Shown: positions 1-9,573 of the stretch, in pieces | Position numbering within the stretch: the first letter of the stretch is position 1 | Layout of the letters: every line of letters starts with the position of its first letter | Assembly (NCBI GenBank): GCA_903891085.1 | Contig: CAITDJ010000032.1 | Location: forward strand, 52,465 to 116,464 | Direction of reading: 5' to 3' | From: an uncultured Bacteroidota bacterium | GTDB lineage: Bacteria; Bacteroidota; Bacteroidia; Bacteroidales; F082 | DNA length: 64,000 nucleotides | Program-made: the position numbers and the translations under genes | Notes under the pieces: model-generated | Seen by the model: the letters and a program-made list of their open reading frames with translations, nothing else | What the model was told of the DNA's origin: nothing | The model's database searches: none

Positions 1-572
1 ATGAATAATTCGACCTGCCGATCAAAAAATCGAAAAATTTCATCCACACTTTCTACTCCCATTGGTTTATTTTGCATAGTTTCCGGTTCCCGAAAGATAT
101 GCATCATTACATAAGGTGCATTCGTTTCACCAATAAAACCGGCCATGGTGGCATCAAATGTTCCGCCTGATATATCGTTTATCATCGTTGCACCGGCATC
201 AAGCATTGTTTTTGCCACATTCGTGCGAAAAGTGTCGATAGACAAAATAGCTGATGGGAATTCTGTTTTCAATCGTTTAACCACCGGCAACAGTCTTATT
301 ATTTCGGTCGCTTCATCTGTCATTGTCGCTCCAGGTCGGGTTGAAACCGCGCCAAGATCAATGATATCGGCCCCTTCAGAAAGCAGTGCTATAGCACGAT
401 CGAGGATGCTTTTTTCGTCATGATACATACCTCCATCATAAAATGAATCGGGTGTTAGATTCAAAATGCCCATCACGAGGGGTCCTTTTTGTTCGAAAAC
501 CCGGTTACCAAATTCAAATTTCGTTGTTTGCGAAAATGAATTATTTTTATGGTCTGTATGAGCAATACGCAT
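1..572 (-). CDS. folP: dihydropteroate synthase (3' end outside window)
   Basis: Joins p-aminobenzoate to the pterin pyrophosphate to give dihydropteroate in cytoplasmic folate synthesis. Reading the minus strand from the ATG at 572 gives about 190 residues that run off the window edge. The pterin-binding signature VMGILNLTPDSFYDGG is at about residues 34-49, followed by the second signature ADIIDLGAVSTRPGAT, the SIDTF strand and the MINDISGG motif, all typical of DHPS. Roughly the last third of a normal 270-280 residue enzyme is missing because of the window border. The gene diverges from the DUF1599 gene, an arrangement seen in many Bacteroidota. Start chosen because a -7 box lies just upstream (600-607) and an in-frame stop lies behind it. 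Confidence 0.95.
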   Translation of the reverse strand, partial: MRIAHTDHKNNSFSQTTKFEFGNRVFEQKGPLVMGILNLTPDSFYDGGMYHDEKSILDRAIALLSEGADIIDLGAVSTRPGATMTDEATEIIRLLPVVKRLKTEFPSAILSIDTFRTNVAKTMLDAGATMINDISGGTFDATMAGFIGETNAPYVMMHIFREPETMQNKPMGVESVDEIFRFFDRQVELF

Positions 573-599
573 AGCTGATCGAAGAAATTGATTATGAGG

Positions 600-627
600 C
601 AAATTTAAACATTACAAGCATGACAAA
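600..627 (-). promoter_or_regulatory. Bacteroidota-type promoter for folP
   Basis: On the minus strand TTTG (624-627) is followed after 16 bases by TAAATTTG (600-607), matching the -33/-7 consensus TTTG / TAnnTTTG. Predicted start of transcription near 596 leaves a leader of about 24 bases before the folP ATG. Confidence 0.4.
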
Positions 628-630
628 AGC

Positions 631-1176
631 ATGAATAATAAAACGATAGAGCAGTTTAATTTGATTGTGGCTGAATGTTCACGTCTATTCGAGGCGAAAA
701 CAACAGATTATGGTCCGGCATGGCGCATCCTCAGGCCATCGTCATTAACCGATCAAATTTATATCAAAGCAAACCGGATCAGGAGCCTGCAAACAAAAAC
801 ACAACAACTGGTGGATGAGGGCATTGAATCTGAATTCAAAGGCATTGTCAATTATTCGGTTATGGCAATCATTCAGTTACGATTAAAACCGGTCGACCAA
901 CCTGATCTTACCGTCGCAGAGACCATCGCGCTTTACAGCGAAGTGTTACATGAATCGTTTTCGTTAATGCAGCGCAAGAATCACGATTATGACGAAGCCT
1001 GGCGCAATATGCGCGTGAGTTCGCTTACCGATATCATTCTGATGAAACTGCTAAGGATTAAACAGATAGAAGATAATAATGGTACAACCATCGTTTCGGA
1101 AGGTATTGATGCCAGTTTTTTTGATATTATTAATTATGGAATTTTTGCCTTGATTTTACTCAATGAAGGAAAGTAG
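631..1176 (+). CDS. DUF1599 domain protein with internal duplication
   Basis: Small soluble protein of 181 residues, with no signal peptide. It consists of two copies of one module: residues about 20-85 (KTTDYGPAWRILRPSSLTDQ... ending in NYSVMAIIQLRL) and about 112-178 (KNHDYDEAWRNMRVSSLTDI... ending in NYGIFALILL). The shared pattern DYxxAWRxxRxSSLTDxI, then RIKxI, then a G-I-S-F-I-NY block is the DUF1599 signature. Function is not established; the family has been linked by domain context to nucleotide chemistry, which would fit its position beside folP, but this is inference. Its stop overlaps the next gene by 14 bases, so the two are probably translated together. Confidence 0.85.
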   Translation: MNNKTIEQFNLIVAECSRLFEAKTTDYGPAWRILRPSSLTDQIYIKANRIRSLQTKTQQLVDEGIESEFKGIVNYSVMAIIQLRLKPVDQPDLTVAETIALYSEVLHESFSLMQRKNHDYDEAWRNMRVSSLTDIILMKLLRIKQIEDNNGTTIVSEGIDASFFDIINYGIFALILLNEGK

Positions 1177-2293
1177 AAGTATCAGACAGTTTTTTATGAC
1201 ATTAAGCAGATTGCTGGTGGGTGCAGTATTTGTTTTTTCGTCGGTTGTGAAAGGTGTCGATCCGCTTGGAACTGCCTATCGGATTGAAGATTACTTCGTG
1301 GCTTACGGAACGACATGGGCAAACAGCCTGGCATTAGCGTTGGCAATATTATTTTGTGCTGCTGAGTTCACAATTGGTATGTCGATGCTTTTCAAAACCA
1401 GGATAAAGATAACCTCGTGGTTATTGCTGATCATGATGGTTTTTTTTACTTTATTAACTTTTTATGATGCCATCTACGAACCGGTAGCTGATTGCGGTTG
1501 CTTTGGTGATGCACTAAAGCTTACAAACTGGGAAACCTTTTACAAAAATATAGTATTAATGGTTTTTGTATTGATCATTTTTGTCAACCGAAATGCTTTC
1601 AAAAACAACTTTTTTGTCCCTATACAATCCATCATTTTCGTCATTTTCTTTGTGTTTTTTACATTTTTCACAATGTACAATTACAGGTACCTTCCGATGA
1701 TTGATTTCACTAAATGGAAAGTGGGAACACAGGTGTTGTCAGATAAAATTATTGAAAGTCAAACATTTGTAACATATCGAAATCTTAAATCCGGAGCTGA
1801 AAAGGAGTTTCTATCGCCAAATTATCCATGGAACGACAGTGTCTGGATGAGTGAATGGCAGTTTATTGATCAGCGGGTAGTGCGCGATAGCGACGATCCG
1901 GAACTGGATCTTTATATTGAGGACGAGTCGGGTACTGATTATACAAGGGATATTTTACTTGCAAATAACATGATAGTGGTAACAATTCCTGATAGTAAGG
2001 AAGTTGATCACGAGGAAATGCTCGAACTTATTCAGTTTCATGATGAATTGCAAATAGCAGATTGTGAATTTTACGTTGTATGTGGAAGTTTACCTGAAGA
2101 CATTGTTGATTTCGCTCAATTATCAAACAATCAGTTAAATATTTATTTTGCTGATGCCACAGTGCTAAAAACGATGGTGCGTTCAAATCCCGGAATCATT
2201 TTATTTCACAAAGGTAAATTGATTAAAAAATGGCCAATGATCGATTTGCCGGATATTCAGGAAGTTGTTGATGCATTGAATAATCTTCATTAA
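1163..2293 (+). CDS. BT_3928 family DoxX/MauE-like membrane protein
   Basis: Predicted inner-membrane protein of 376 residues. Residues about 10-165 hold four hydrophobic segments resembling DoxX/MauE proteins, with the loop motif DCGCFGDALKLTNWETFYKN at about 110-130 that is a hallmark of the BT_3928 family; the paired cysteines suggest redox chemistry. A fifth hydrophobic stretch (about 152-172) is followed by a C-terminal soluble domain of about 200 residues, which resembles the thioredoxin-like or periplasmic tail in this family but shows no CxxC active site. Overlaps DUF1599 and lies in the conserved folP - DUF1599 - BT_3928 - tpiA neighbourhood. Exact reaction is unknown. Confidence 0.85.
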   Translation: MKESRSIRQFFMTLSRLLVGAVFVFSSVVKGVDPLGTAYRIEDYFVAYGTTWANSLALALAILFCAAEFTIGMSMLFKTRIKITSWLLLIMMVFFTLLTFYDAIYEPVADCGCFGDALKLTNWETFYKNIVLMVFVLIIFVNRNAFKNNFFVPIQSIIFVIFFVFFTFFTMYNYRYLPMIDFTKWKVGTQVLSDKIIESQTFVTYRNLKSGAEKEFLSPNYPWNDSVWMSEWQFIDQRVVRDSDDPELDLYIEDESGTDYTRDILLANNMIVVTIPDSKEVDHEEMLELIQFHDELQIADCEFYVVCGSLPEDIVDFAQLSNNQLNIYFADATVLKTMVRSNPGIILFHKGKLIKKWPMIDLPDIQEVVDALNNLH

Positions 2294-2308
2294 ACCCAAC
2301 CCAATCAT

Positions 2309-3388
2309 ATGACTTCCTTTATCATAAAGCGTTTTTTTTATGGTTTTATGGTGTTACTGGGAGTAATCACCTTGGTTTTTCTCTTGTTTACAATTCTTCC
2401 CGGCGATCCTGCACGAATGATGCTTGGACAGCGGGCTGACCAAAAAGCTGTGAACGCAATACATAAGGAGCTGGGAATAGACAAACCTTTTGTTATTCAG
2501 TATTTTAACTATCTGAATGATTTGTCAATTCTCTCAGTACATTCAAAAAATGATACATCTGAAACATATTTAACAAAAGAAACCACCTATATTAGTGCAA
2601 TCCGCTTATTTTCAATAAATGATTATTCGGTAGTCATCAAGAAACCTTTTTTGCGAAAGTCTTATATCAGCAGGCGTGAAGTAACAGTTATTTTGGCTGA
2701 AGCATTTCCTAATACTTTCCTGCTTGCCACCTTGTCGATCATTTTCGCTATGATTGTTGGTGTTGTTGCCGGGTCGCTGACTGCTGTTGTAAATGCGGTC
2801 TGGCTCAATCGTATAGTGTTGATATTCACTGCTTTTGGCATGGCTTTGCCGTCTTTTTTTGCGGCAATTATCATGGTCTGGATTTTTGCTTTTTTACTGT
2901 CAGATTACACCGGCCTGAATATGTATGGCAGTTTATATGAAGTGAATGATTACGGAAGAGGGGAGGTGTTGCAGTTAAAGAATTTAATTTTACCAGTCAT
3001 TACATTAGGAATCAGGCCATTGGCTGTGATTACAGAATTGACCAGAACGTCACTGTTGGAGGTTTTTTCGCAGGATTACATTCGAACCGCCCGTGCAAAA
3101 GGACTGAGCAGGTTTCGGGTTGTGGCTGTACACGCACTTCGAAATGCATTAAACCCGGTGATAACAGCTGTTTCGGGTTGGTATGCCTCTTCATTGGCTG
3201 GCGCTGTTTTTATTGAATATATCTTCGATTGGAAAGGTGTTGGTATCGTAATTGTCGATGCGTTGGAGAATTATGATCTCCCTGTCGTGATGGGATCGGT
3301 TTTATTAATTGCCGTCATATTAATAATAATTAATATATTTGTAGACGTAGTTTATGGGTTGTTAGACCCACGGGTTAGAGTAACTTAA
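2309..3388 (+). CDS. ABC transporter permease, DppB/OppB family
   Basis: Inner-membrane subunit of a peptide/nickel-type ABC importer. It begins with the family N-terminus (IKRFFYGFMVLLGVITLVFLLF, then LPGDPARMMLG) and the HKELGIDKPFVIQYFNYL block. Residues about 75-125 are a divergent periplasmic insert common in Bacteroidota members. The C-terminal half has the BPD_transp_1 fold and the EAA-type loop DYIRTARAKGLSRFRVVAVHALRNAL-like segment that contacts the ATPase, followed by GAVFIEYIFDWKGVG. The usual partners (DppC, DppD/F, binding protein) are not in the window, so this is an orphan permease placed between the BT_3928 gene and tpiA; its partner subunits are probably elsewhere. Substrate unknown. 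Confidence 0.85.
   Translation: MTSFIIKRFFYGFMVLLGVITLVFLLFTILPGDPARMMLGQRADQKAVNAIHKELGIDKPFVIQYFNYLNDLSILSVHSKNDTSETYLTKETTYISAIRLFSINDYSVVIKKPFLRKSYISRREVTVILAEAFPNTFLLATLSIIFAMIVGVVAGSLTAVVNAVWLNRIVLIFTAFGMALPSFFAAIIMVWIFAFLLSDYTGLNMYGSLYEVNDYGRGEVLQLKNLILPVITLGIRPLAVITELTRTSLLEVFSQDYIRTARAKGLSRFRVVAVHALRNALNPVITAVSGWYASSLAGAVFIEYIFDWKGVGIVIVDALENYDLPVVMGSVLLIAVILIIINIFVDVVYGLLDPRVRVT
3309..3341 (+). promoter_or_regulatory. possible promoter for tpiA inside the permease gene
   Basis: TTG (3309-3311), 22 bases, then TATATTTG (3334-3341) fits the Bacteroidota -33/-7 pattern. It lies in the 3' end of the permease gene and would give a leader of about 67 bases before the tpiA ATG. The region is AT-rich, so chance is possible. 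Confidence 0.3.
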
Positions 3389-3412
3389 TTGAAAATTTTA
3401 AATGAATTCATT

Positions 3413-4171
3413 ATGCGTAAGAAAATTGTAGCTGGTAACTGGAAAATGAACCTCACTTTCAATGAAGCTGAAGATTTACTGGATGAAATAGTTGATCTTC
3501 TTGAGGATGAAACTATTGAAGCACAGGTAATTGTATGTCCACCATACCCTTATCTTGAAATGGCCAGCGATATTGCCAAAGAGAGTAAATTTTTCGTTGG
3601 CGCACAAAATATTAGTCCATTCGAAGCGGGTGCCTATACCGGTGAAGTATCATCATCCATGCTTACTTCTATGGAGATAACCCATTGCATTATCGGTCAT
3701 AGCGAACGCCGTAAATATTTTAATGAAGATGATAAAATGTTGACTGCCAAGGTTAATCAGGCCCTTCAACATAAGATTATTCCTATTTTTTGTGTTGGCG
3801 AAGCCTTGCCTGAACGCGAAGCCGGAAGTCATTTTGAAGTAGTTCGTCATCAGGTGCGTCATGGTTTATTCCATCTCGACACCGATGAGTTTGCAAAAGT
3901 TGTCGTTGCCTACGAACCAGTTTGGGCTATCGGTACAGGTGTTACAGCCAAACCAGAACAGGCCAAAGAAATGCATGATTATATCCGCACCCTGATCAAT
4001 GAACGATATGGTAAGGAAATTGCTGAGGCTACATTGATTCTTTATGGTGGTAGCTGTAATTCGAAGAATGCCAGCGAAATATTTGCCCAGGAAGGTGTTG
4101 ATGGTGGATTAATTGGTGGAGCTTCATTAATTCCGGAGGAATTTCTGGCTATTTGCAAAGCTGCTAAATAA
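3413..4171 (+). CDS. tpiA: triosephosphate isomerase
   Basis: Interconverts dihydroxyacetone phosphate and glyceraldehyde 3-phosphate in glycolysis and gluconeogenesis. The 252-residue product has the expected length and all catalytic positions: the N-terminal NWKMN lysine, IIGHSERR with the electrophilic histidine, AYEPVWAIGTG with the catalytic glutamate, and the phosphate-binding YGGSCNSKNASE and GLIGGASL loops. The ATG at 3413 is chosen over an in-frame TTG at 3389, because it starts directly at the canonical RKKIVAGNWKMN. prmA follows after 3 bases, so the two are one transcriptional unit. Confidence 0.98.
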   Translation: MRKKIVAGNWKMNLTFNEAEDLLDEIVDLLEDETIEAQVIVCPPYPYLEMASDIAKESKFFVGAQNISPFEAGAYTGEVSSSMLTSMEITHCIIGHSERRKYFNEDDKMLTAKVNQALQHKIIPIFCVGEALPEREAGSHFEVVRHQVRHGLFHLDTDEFAKVVVAYEPVWAIGTGVTAKPEQAKEMHDYIRTLINERYGKEIAEATLILYGGSCNSKNASEIFAQEGVDGGLIGGASLIPEEFLAICKAAK

Positions 4172-4174
4172 AAC

Positions 4175-5011
4175 ATGACCTATATTGAACTTACTTTCAG
4201 TCCATTGAGTGACGAAAGTTTGCAGGAACTATTGTCAGCCATGTTAACAACAATTGGTTGCGACAGTTTTTTTGAGGATCAGGATGGTTTTAAAGCGTAT
4301 TGTCCGCTTGATGTTTACAGTGATACTTTAGTGAATGAAGTGCTGTCAAATGAAATGTTTGCCTCTGTTAAATTAGTTTCAGCTGTTCCTTTGGAAGATA
4401 AAAACTGGAATGCGATCTGGGAATCTAACTACGAACCAGTGCTGATTGATAACCGCTGTTTGATTCGGGCACCTTTTCATCATGATGTGCCAACGACGGT
4501 TGAATTTGATCTGATCATTGAGCCTAAAATGTCGTTTGGAACCGCGCATCATGAAACCACATCCCAGATGATTCAACTATTGCTAAATTCCGATGTTAAA
4601 GGATGTTCGCTGCTCGATATGGGCAGTGGAACAGCCGTTTTGGCGATTCTGGCACGCAAACTGGGCGCTTTTCCGGTTGTTGCCATTGACAATGATGAAT
4701 GGGCTTACAACAATGCCATCGAAAATATCAAATTGAACGAAACTGATGATATTCAGGTTGAATTGGGTGATGCAGATAGTATCGGCAACCGGAAATTTGA
4801 TGTTATTCTGGCGAATATCAACCGAAATATCCTGTTGCGTGATATGTCCTTTTATGTGAAAGCACTCAATAAATCATCACGATTATTGATAAGTGGTTTT
4901 TATGAGTCTGACCTTGTTTCAATAAGGACATCGGCTGAAAATTCAGGATTGCGATTTGAAAATTATGTATCTAATAATCAGTGGGTTGCTGCTTTATTTG
5001 TAAAAGATTAG
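4175..5011 (+). CDS. prmA: ribosomal protein L11 methyltransferase
   Basis: S-adenosylmethionine-dependent enzyme that trimethylates ribosomal protein L11. The N-terminal L11-recognition domain (about 1-105) is followed by the family motif DLIIEPKMSFGTAHHETTS, the SAM-binding loop LLDMGSGTAVLAILA (here G-S-G instead of the common G-C-G), the acidic VVAIDNDEWAYNNAIEN strand end, and the catalytic-region motif VILANINRNILL. 278 residues is normal for the family. It sits 3 bases behind tpiA, a linkage conserved in many Bacteroidota. Confidence 0.95.
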   Translation: MTYIELTFSPLSDESLQELLSAMLTTIGCDSFFEDQDGFKAYCPLDVYSDTLVNEVLSNEMFASVKLVSAVPLEDKNWNAIWESNYEPVLIDNRCLIRAPFHHDVPTTVEFDLIIEPKMSFGTAHHETTSQMIQLLLNSDVKGCSLLDMGSGTAVLAILARKLGAFPVVAIDNDEWAYNNAIENIKLNETDDIQVELGDADSIGNRKFDVILANINRNILLRDMSFYVKALNKSSRLLISGFYESDLVSIRTSAENSGLRFENYVSNNQWVAALFVKD

Positions 5012-5033
5012 TAACTTAATTCGTTTTGATTAT

Positions 5034-5041
5034 TACATTTG
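5034..5041 (+). promoter_or_regulatory. -7 promoter box upstream of the 1493-residue protein gene
   Basis: TACATTTG fits the TAnnTTTG consensus and lies 45 bases before the ATG at 5086 and 23 bases after the prmA stop. No convincing -33 element was seen at the right distance. Confidence 0.3.
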
Positions 5042-5085
5042 CTTATTAGGAATTCTCACATTAAAAATTTCTTTTTCATTCGCTT

Positions 5086-8000
5086 ATGATGAAACGCCTT
5101 TTCCGGTGCCTGTTGGTAATTGTTATAATACATTTCTGTTTACCTGTTTCGGCTCAGGAAGAAATATTCTTTTCAACTGATTCTCAAAAGTTTATCGAAC
5201 AAGTTGATTCATTGTTGAATCAAACCAACAATAAGTTGAATCTGGAAAAAGCCCAGATTCTAATGACAAAGTTGCGTGATCCGTGGATTCAGGGTCGCTT
5301 TAACAAAGAGGAAAAAGACTATATAAAGGCTATTGCTGAAAAAATGCAAGAGCGAAAACTGCCAGTATATCCTGATTTATACAATTATCTTGTTGTTATT
5401 CAGTTGCTTACCGATTCGAAACAGCCAGCTTCAAGCACCTTGAAATGGTTTAGTTTTGCATTCGACATGATACAGGGAAACTCATTAAAACCATTTAATG
5501 AGGTACTTGCCTTCACCGAAAGGTTTCTGTTAGCCGATGAACTGAAATCGAAAAGTGGCGTGTTTTGGGCATCACGCAATTCACAATACCGATTTGATGT
5601 CGATAGCTCCTTGTTGATTCGTTTCGAAAAACTTGATTTAGTATGTTCCAGCCAGCGCGACAGTTCAGTTATCCGAAAGACATCTGGTGTTTTTAAATAC
5701 CAAACCTGCTCCTGGACGGGAAAAGAAGGCAAGGTTGATTGGTGGAGATTTGGATATGAACAGGATGAATTCTGTGCGCGGCTTGGTAACTACACCATCA
5801 ACATGAATTTGTCGGAATACACAGCAGATTCTGTAGTATTTGAGAACAAAAAACTGTTTTCGGATCGGTTATTAGGCCGATTCTCTGACAAAGTATTGAG
5901 TAACAAACCAAATCAACGCTCAAATTACCCACGATTCTCTACCTATTTTGACGATTATGAGATAAATGATATTTTCCCAGGCATTGGTTTCAATGGTCGT
6001 ATTTCAATCGAAGGCGGAACAGTGTTTGGGCAAGGTTCGGAAAATAAAAATGCAACATTAACCTATCATGTTAAAAACGAAATAGTTGCAGTAATTTACT
6101 CAAAAAGTTTCATTATAGGAAGTGATAAATTAACCTCTGTGAATGCAAAGGCAAAGTTTTTAATTAAAGGGGATTCCATTTATCATCCCGAACTGAAAAT
6201 GCGCTTTTCGAACGATACCAGGATGCTTCTCCTCTACAGATCGGATGAAGGTGTGGGGGAGGCTCCGTTTTCAGATTCCTACCATAAAGTAGATTTGTAT
6301 TTTGAAACGTTGAATTGGAATATTGATACGGAAGAATTGACATTCAGTAAGTTAGAAGGCGTTTCACAAGAATCTAAAGGTTGGATTGAATCGCAAAATT
6401 ATTTCTCTAACAGGGAATACCAGATTCTGAAAGGTATTGATGATTACCATCCTATGGTATTGATTGACAATTATTTGAAGACTTTTGGATACAAAAATAC
6501 CTTGCAATTAAATGCTTTTTCCGATTATATCAATATGCCATCCGAACAAGTACTGACCCAGTTTCTACGTCTGGCATCAAAAGGATTCATGGTGTATGAT
6601 GTGGAAAGCCAGACAGGAACAGTAACGGACAAATTTTTCAATGTGCTGTCGGCACGGGCAGGTAAAACTGACTATGATGTTATCAAACTTCAAAGTGTAA
6701 CTACAAAACGCATCCCCAATATCAGCTACGATTTCAAGACAAAAAATTTGAATATTAACGGCGTTGTGAAAGTGATTTTGAGCGACACGCAAAATGTTGT
6801 GATACAGCCTAATAATGATTTAATCGTTATGAAAAAAAATCGTGACTTTGCATTTTCAGGCGTGGTTCAGGCAGGTTTATTCAAATTTTATGCGTACGAT
6901 TGCTCGTTTGAATATGACAAATTTCAGTTAAACTTTGCTTATATCGATTCCATCTCGTTTTTGGTGAAATCAAGGGAGATTACTGAGAATAATGAAAAAC
7001 AACGATACGTTAAAGTCAGGAATGTGCTCGCAAACCTCACTGGTAATTTGCTAATTGATGATCCGGCTAACAAATCCGGCCTGAAAAAATTCAGCCATTT
7101 TCCGGTTTTCGAAAGTAAGGGCGAATCGTATGTTTATTTTGATAATAAGCAAACCCAGGATGGTTTATTGAAGAAAGAGAAGTTCTATTACGCTGTAGAA
7201 CCTTTCATCATTGATAGTTTGATGACATTCAGCACCGATGAGTTGAAATTTGAAGGTTACCTTGCATCAGCCGGAATTTTCCCTGTTTTTCGTGAACCAT
7301 TGATTGTGATGGAAGATTATTCATTGGGATTTAATCATGTCACCACGCCAATTGGTTATGGTATGTATGAAAACAAAGCTAATTTCTTTGATTTTATCCA
7401 CCTTTCAAACAAAGGGTTCTTTGGAAATGGACGCATAGAGTATCTCACATCTGTAATAAAATCAGACACTTTCAAACTCTATCCCGATTCGGTGCTCAGT
7501 TTGGTGAATGAATTTGTAATGAATGAGAAAAATACAACTGTTGAATTTCCACGCGGACAAGCCGATTCTGTTGCTTTCCGTTGGCTGGCTGATACAAATA
7601 TTGTTCAGCTAACTACACTTGAAAAACCATATATTGCTTACAACAACGCAATTGTCAGGGGATTGGTAAATGTATCGCCTGATGGAATGCATGGTCGTGG
7701 AACCATTTCGTTTTCAAATGCCGAGATTGAAAGCAGAATGATACGTTTTCTCAGTCAATCATTTTATGCTGATACAGCTAATTTTCAATTATTTACAACT
7801 GAAGGTAAGCTGATCGCATTCGAAGCCTTGGGATATCAGGCAGTGATTGATTTTGAAGCGAGAACCGGTAACTTTAAGTCAATTGGCAGCAATTGTCAGT
7901 TGTCTTTTCCTTTCAATCAGTATATCTGTACGTTGGATGAAGCGAATTGGTTAATGGATCTCGATAAATTGAAATTAAATAACAATAAGATTCAAAAAAG

Positions 8001-9567
8001 GTATGATCTTGACAATATGAAAATTGATCAGATTATTGATCTCGATTTGTCGGGTTCCAACTTTGTATCGACACACCCATTGCAGGATTCGCTTTCATTT
8101 TTCTGTCTTGCAGCTGATTATGATCTGGTCAATTACACCATCAACGCACAGAATGTTAAGATTATAAGAGTTGCCGATGCTGCAATTTTTCCTAACGATG
8201 GTTTGGTTACAATCGAAAAAGGGGCAAATATGGAAACCCTGGAATCAGCAACCATTATCACTGATCTCGAAAGCCGCTATCATCAAATCACCGATGCCGA
8301 AGTAACCATCGAAAGCCGGCAAAATTTTAATGCAACAGGAAAGTACAAGGTAATTATCCCGGACGGAAAAGTGCATGAAATTCTGTTTCATACCATCACC
8401 GTTGGTCCGGATGGACATACAATGGCAACAGCCATGATTTACGAAAACAACCCCATTTCCTTCGGAAAGTATTTTGATGTAATCGGGCAGGTCGGTATGA
8501 TTTCGACCCGAAAACATTTTCAGTATACCGGGGGATTCAGAATAAACGAAAGTTGCCATGCAGGGCTAAATCCGTATGTTGGTTTCGATACAATAATTGA
8601 TCCGTTTAATGTCAGGATACCAGTTTCCAAACCAACCGATATGAAGGGAATTCCATTGCAATGTGGTTTTTATTGGGATGGCAGCACTGATTCTTATCAT
8701 GGAAGTTTCCTGCGATATCCACACTCGGATTTGGATATTCCTGTTTTCGAACAAAGTGGAGTTTTGTTCTATGAAAATAGTTCCAGTTCATTCAAAATTG
8801 ACGAATATGTTCAAAAACAGAGACCACAGTTACTCTCACTGAAAACGAAGCGTTGTTTCCTTTCGGGAAATGGTAAATTGGATTTTGATATTGACATGCA
8901 TTTTGTTGATATTCAAACATATGGAGATATGAATTATCATATGATTCCGGACTCCACCAGTTTGAATCTTTTCCTTACACTCGATTTCAGTTTTGATCAG
9001 AAAGTTATGTCGGTGATGAGCGACAGTTTGAATGCAGTAAATTTGAAAGCAATAAACCTGTCAGAAGGTAATTATGTAGGCGCAATTTCACAATTGATTT
9101 CAGATGAGGAAGCCGAAAAAGTGATTAGTGATATTTCGAATTATGGTTATTACCGCAGGCTGCCTCAGACTTTGCAGAAGTCGATAGTGATCAGTAATGT
9201 GAAGATGGTGTTTAACAGGGAAACTAATACCTTTGTTTCTGAAGGTCAGATAGGGATCAGTAATTTGTATGATGTTTCTGTCAATAAATATGTGAATGGC
9301 TATATTGAGCTGGAGAAGGGTAAAACATCGGGCAGTTTTAAAATCTATTTGCAACCTACAAATCAGCAATGGTATTATTTTGATTATAAAAGCGGAGTGC
9401 TTCAGGCCATTTCTTCATCAGGACAGTTCAATAATGAATTGATGTCGATCAAACAGGAAAAACGAATAAAAATGGATACTGAAACGGGAGAACAATACGA
9501 ATATGTAATTTCGACACGCCGCAAAGCGATTGAGTTTTTAAGAACTATGCAACCAGAAAATGAATAA
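5086..9567 (+). CDS. very large exported protein, function unknown
   Basis: 1493 residues with an N-terminal signal peptide (hydrophobic stretch LLVIVIIHFCLPVSAQ, cleavage likely after SAQ at about residue 24). No catalytic motif was recognised. The N-terminal 150 residues look helical; the remainder is rich in alternating beta-strand patterns with recurrent blocks of the type sketched as ...F.A.G.I....G...F...D....V.F....I.F, reminiscent of large beta-helical or LptD/OstA-like periplasmic proteins, but I cannot assign a family. There is no lipobox and no T9SS tail (it ends FLRTMQPENE). It is placed between prmA and plsY, only 6 bases before plsY, so the two are probably co-transcribed; that suggests, as inference only, an envelope role. 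Confidence 0.8.
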   Translation: MMKRLFRCLLVIVIIHFCLPVSAQEEIFFSTDSQKFIEQVDSLLNQTNNKLNLEKAQILMTKLRDPWIQGRFNKEEKDYIKAIAEKMQERKLPVYPDLYNYLVVIQLLTDSKQPASSTLKWFSFAFDMIQGNSLKPFNEVLAFTERFLLADELKSKSGVFWASRNSQYRFDVDSSLLIRFEKLDLVCSSQRDSSVIRKTSGVFKYQTCSWTGKEGKVDWWRFGYEQDEFCARLGNYTINMNLSEYTADSVVFENKKLFSDRLLGRFSDKVLSNKPNQRSNYPRFSTYFDDYEINDIFPGIGFNGRISIEGGTVFGQGSENKNATLTYHVKNEIVAVIYSKSFIIGSDKLTSVNAKAKFLIKGDSIYHPELKMRFSNDTRMLLLYRSDEGVGEAPFSDSYHKVDLYFETLNWNIDTEELTFSKLEGVSQESKGWIESQNYFSNREYQILKGIDDYHPMVLIDNYLKTFGYKNTLQLNAFSDYINMPSEQVLTQFLRLASKGFMVYDVESQTGTVTDKFFNVLSARAGKTDYDVIKLQSVTTKRIPNISYDFKTKNLNINGVVKVILSDTQNVVIQPNNDLIVMKKNRDFAFSGVVQAGLFKFYAYDCSFEYDKFQLNFAYIDSISFLVKSREITENNEKQRYVKVRNVLANLTGNLLIDDPANKSGLKKFSHFPVFESKGESYVYFDNKQTQDGLLKKEKFYYAVEPFIIDSLMTFSTDELKFEGYLASAGIFPVFREPLIVMEDYSLGFNHVTTPIGYGMYENKANFFDFIHLSNKGFFGNGRIEYLTSVIKSDTFKLYPDSVLSLVNEFVMNEKNTTVEFPRGQADSVAFRWLADTNIVQLTTLEKPYIAYNNAIVRGLVNVSPDGMHGRGTISFSNAEIESRMIRFLSQSFYADTANFQLFTTEGKLIAFEALGYQAVIDFEARTGNFKSIGSNCQLSFPFNQYICTLDEANWLMDLDKLKLNNNKIQKRYDLDNMKIDQIIDLDLSGSNFVSTHPLQDSLSFFCLAADYDLVNYTINAQNVKIIRVADAAIFPNDGLVTIEKGANMETLESATIITDLESRYHQITDAEVTIESRQNFNATGKYKVIIPDGKVHEILFHTITVGPDGHTMATAMIYENNPISFGKYFDVIGQVGMISTRKHFQYTGGFRINESCHAGLNPYVGFDTIIDPFNVRIPVSKPTDMKGIPLQCGFYWDGSTDSYHGSFLRYPHSDLDIPVFEQSGVLFYENSSSSFKIDEYVQKQRPQLLSLKTKRCFLSGNGKLDFDIDMHFVDIQTYGDMNYHMIPDSTSLNLFLTLDFSFDQKVMSVMSDSLNAVNLKAINLSEGNYVGAISQLISDEEAEKVISDISNYGYYRRLPQTLQKSIVISNVKMVFNRETNTFVSEGQIGISNLYDVSVNKYVNGYIELEKGKTSGSFKIYLQPTNQQWYYFDYKSGVLQAISSSGQFNNELMSIKQEKRIKMDTETGEQYEYVISTRRKAIEFLRTMQPENE

Positions 9568-9573
9568 AGAGTC

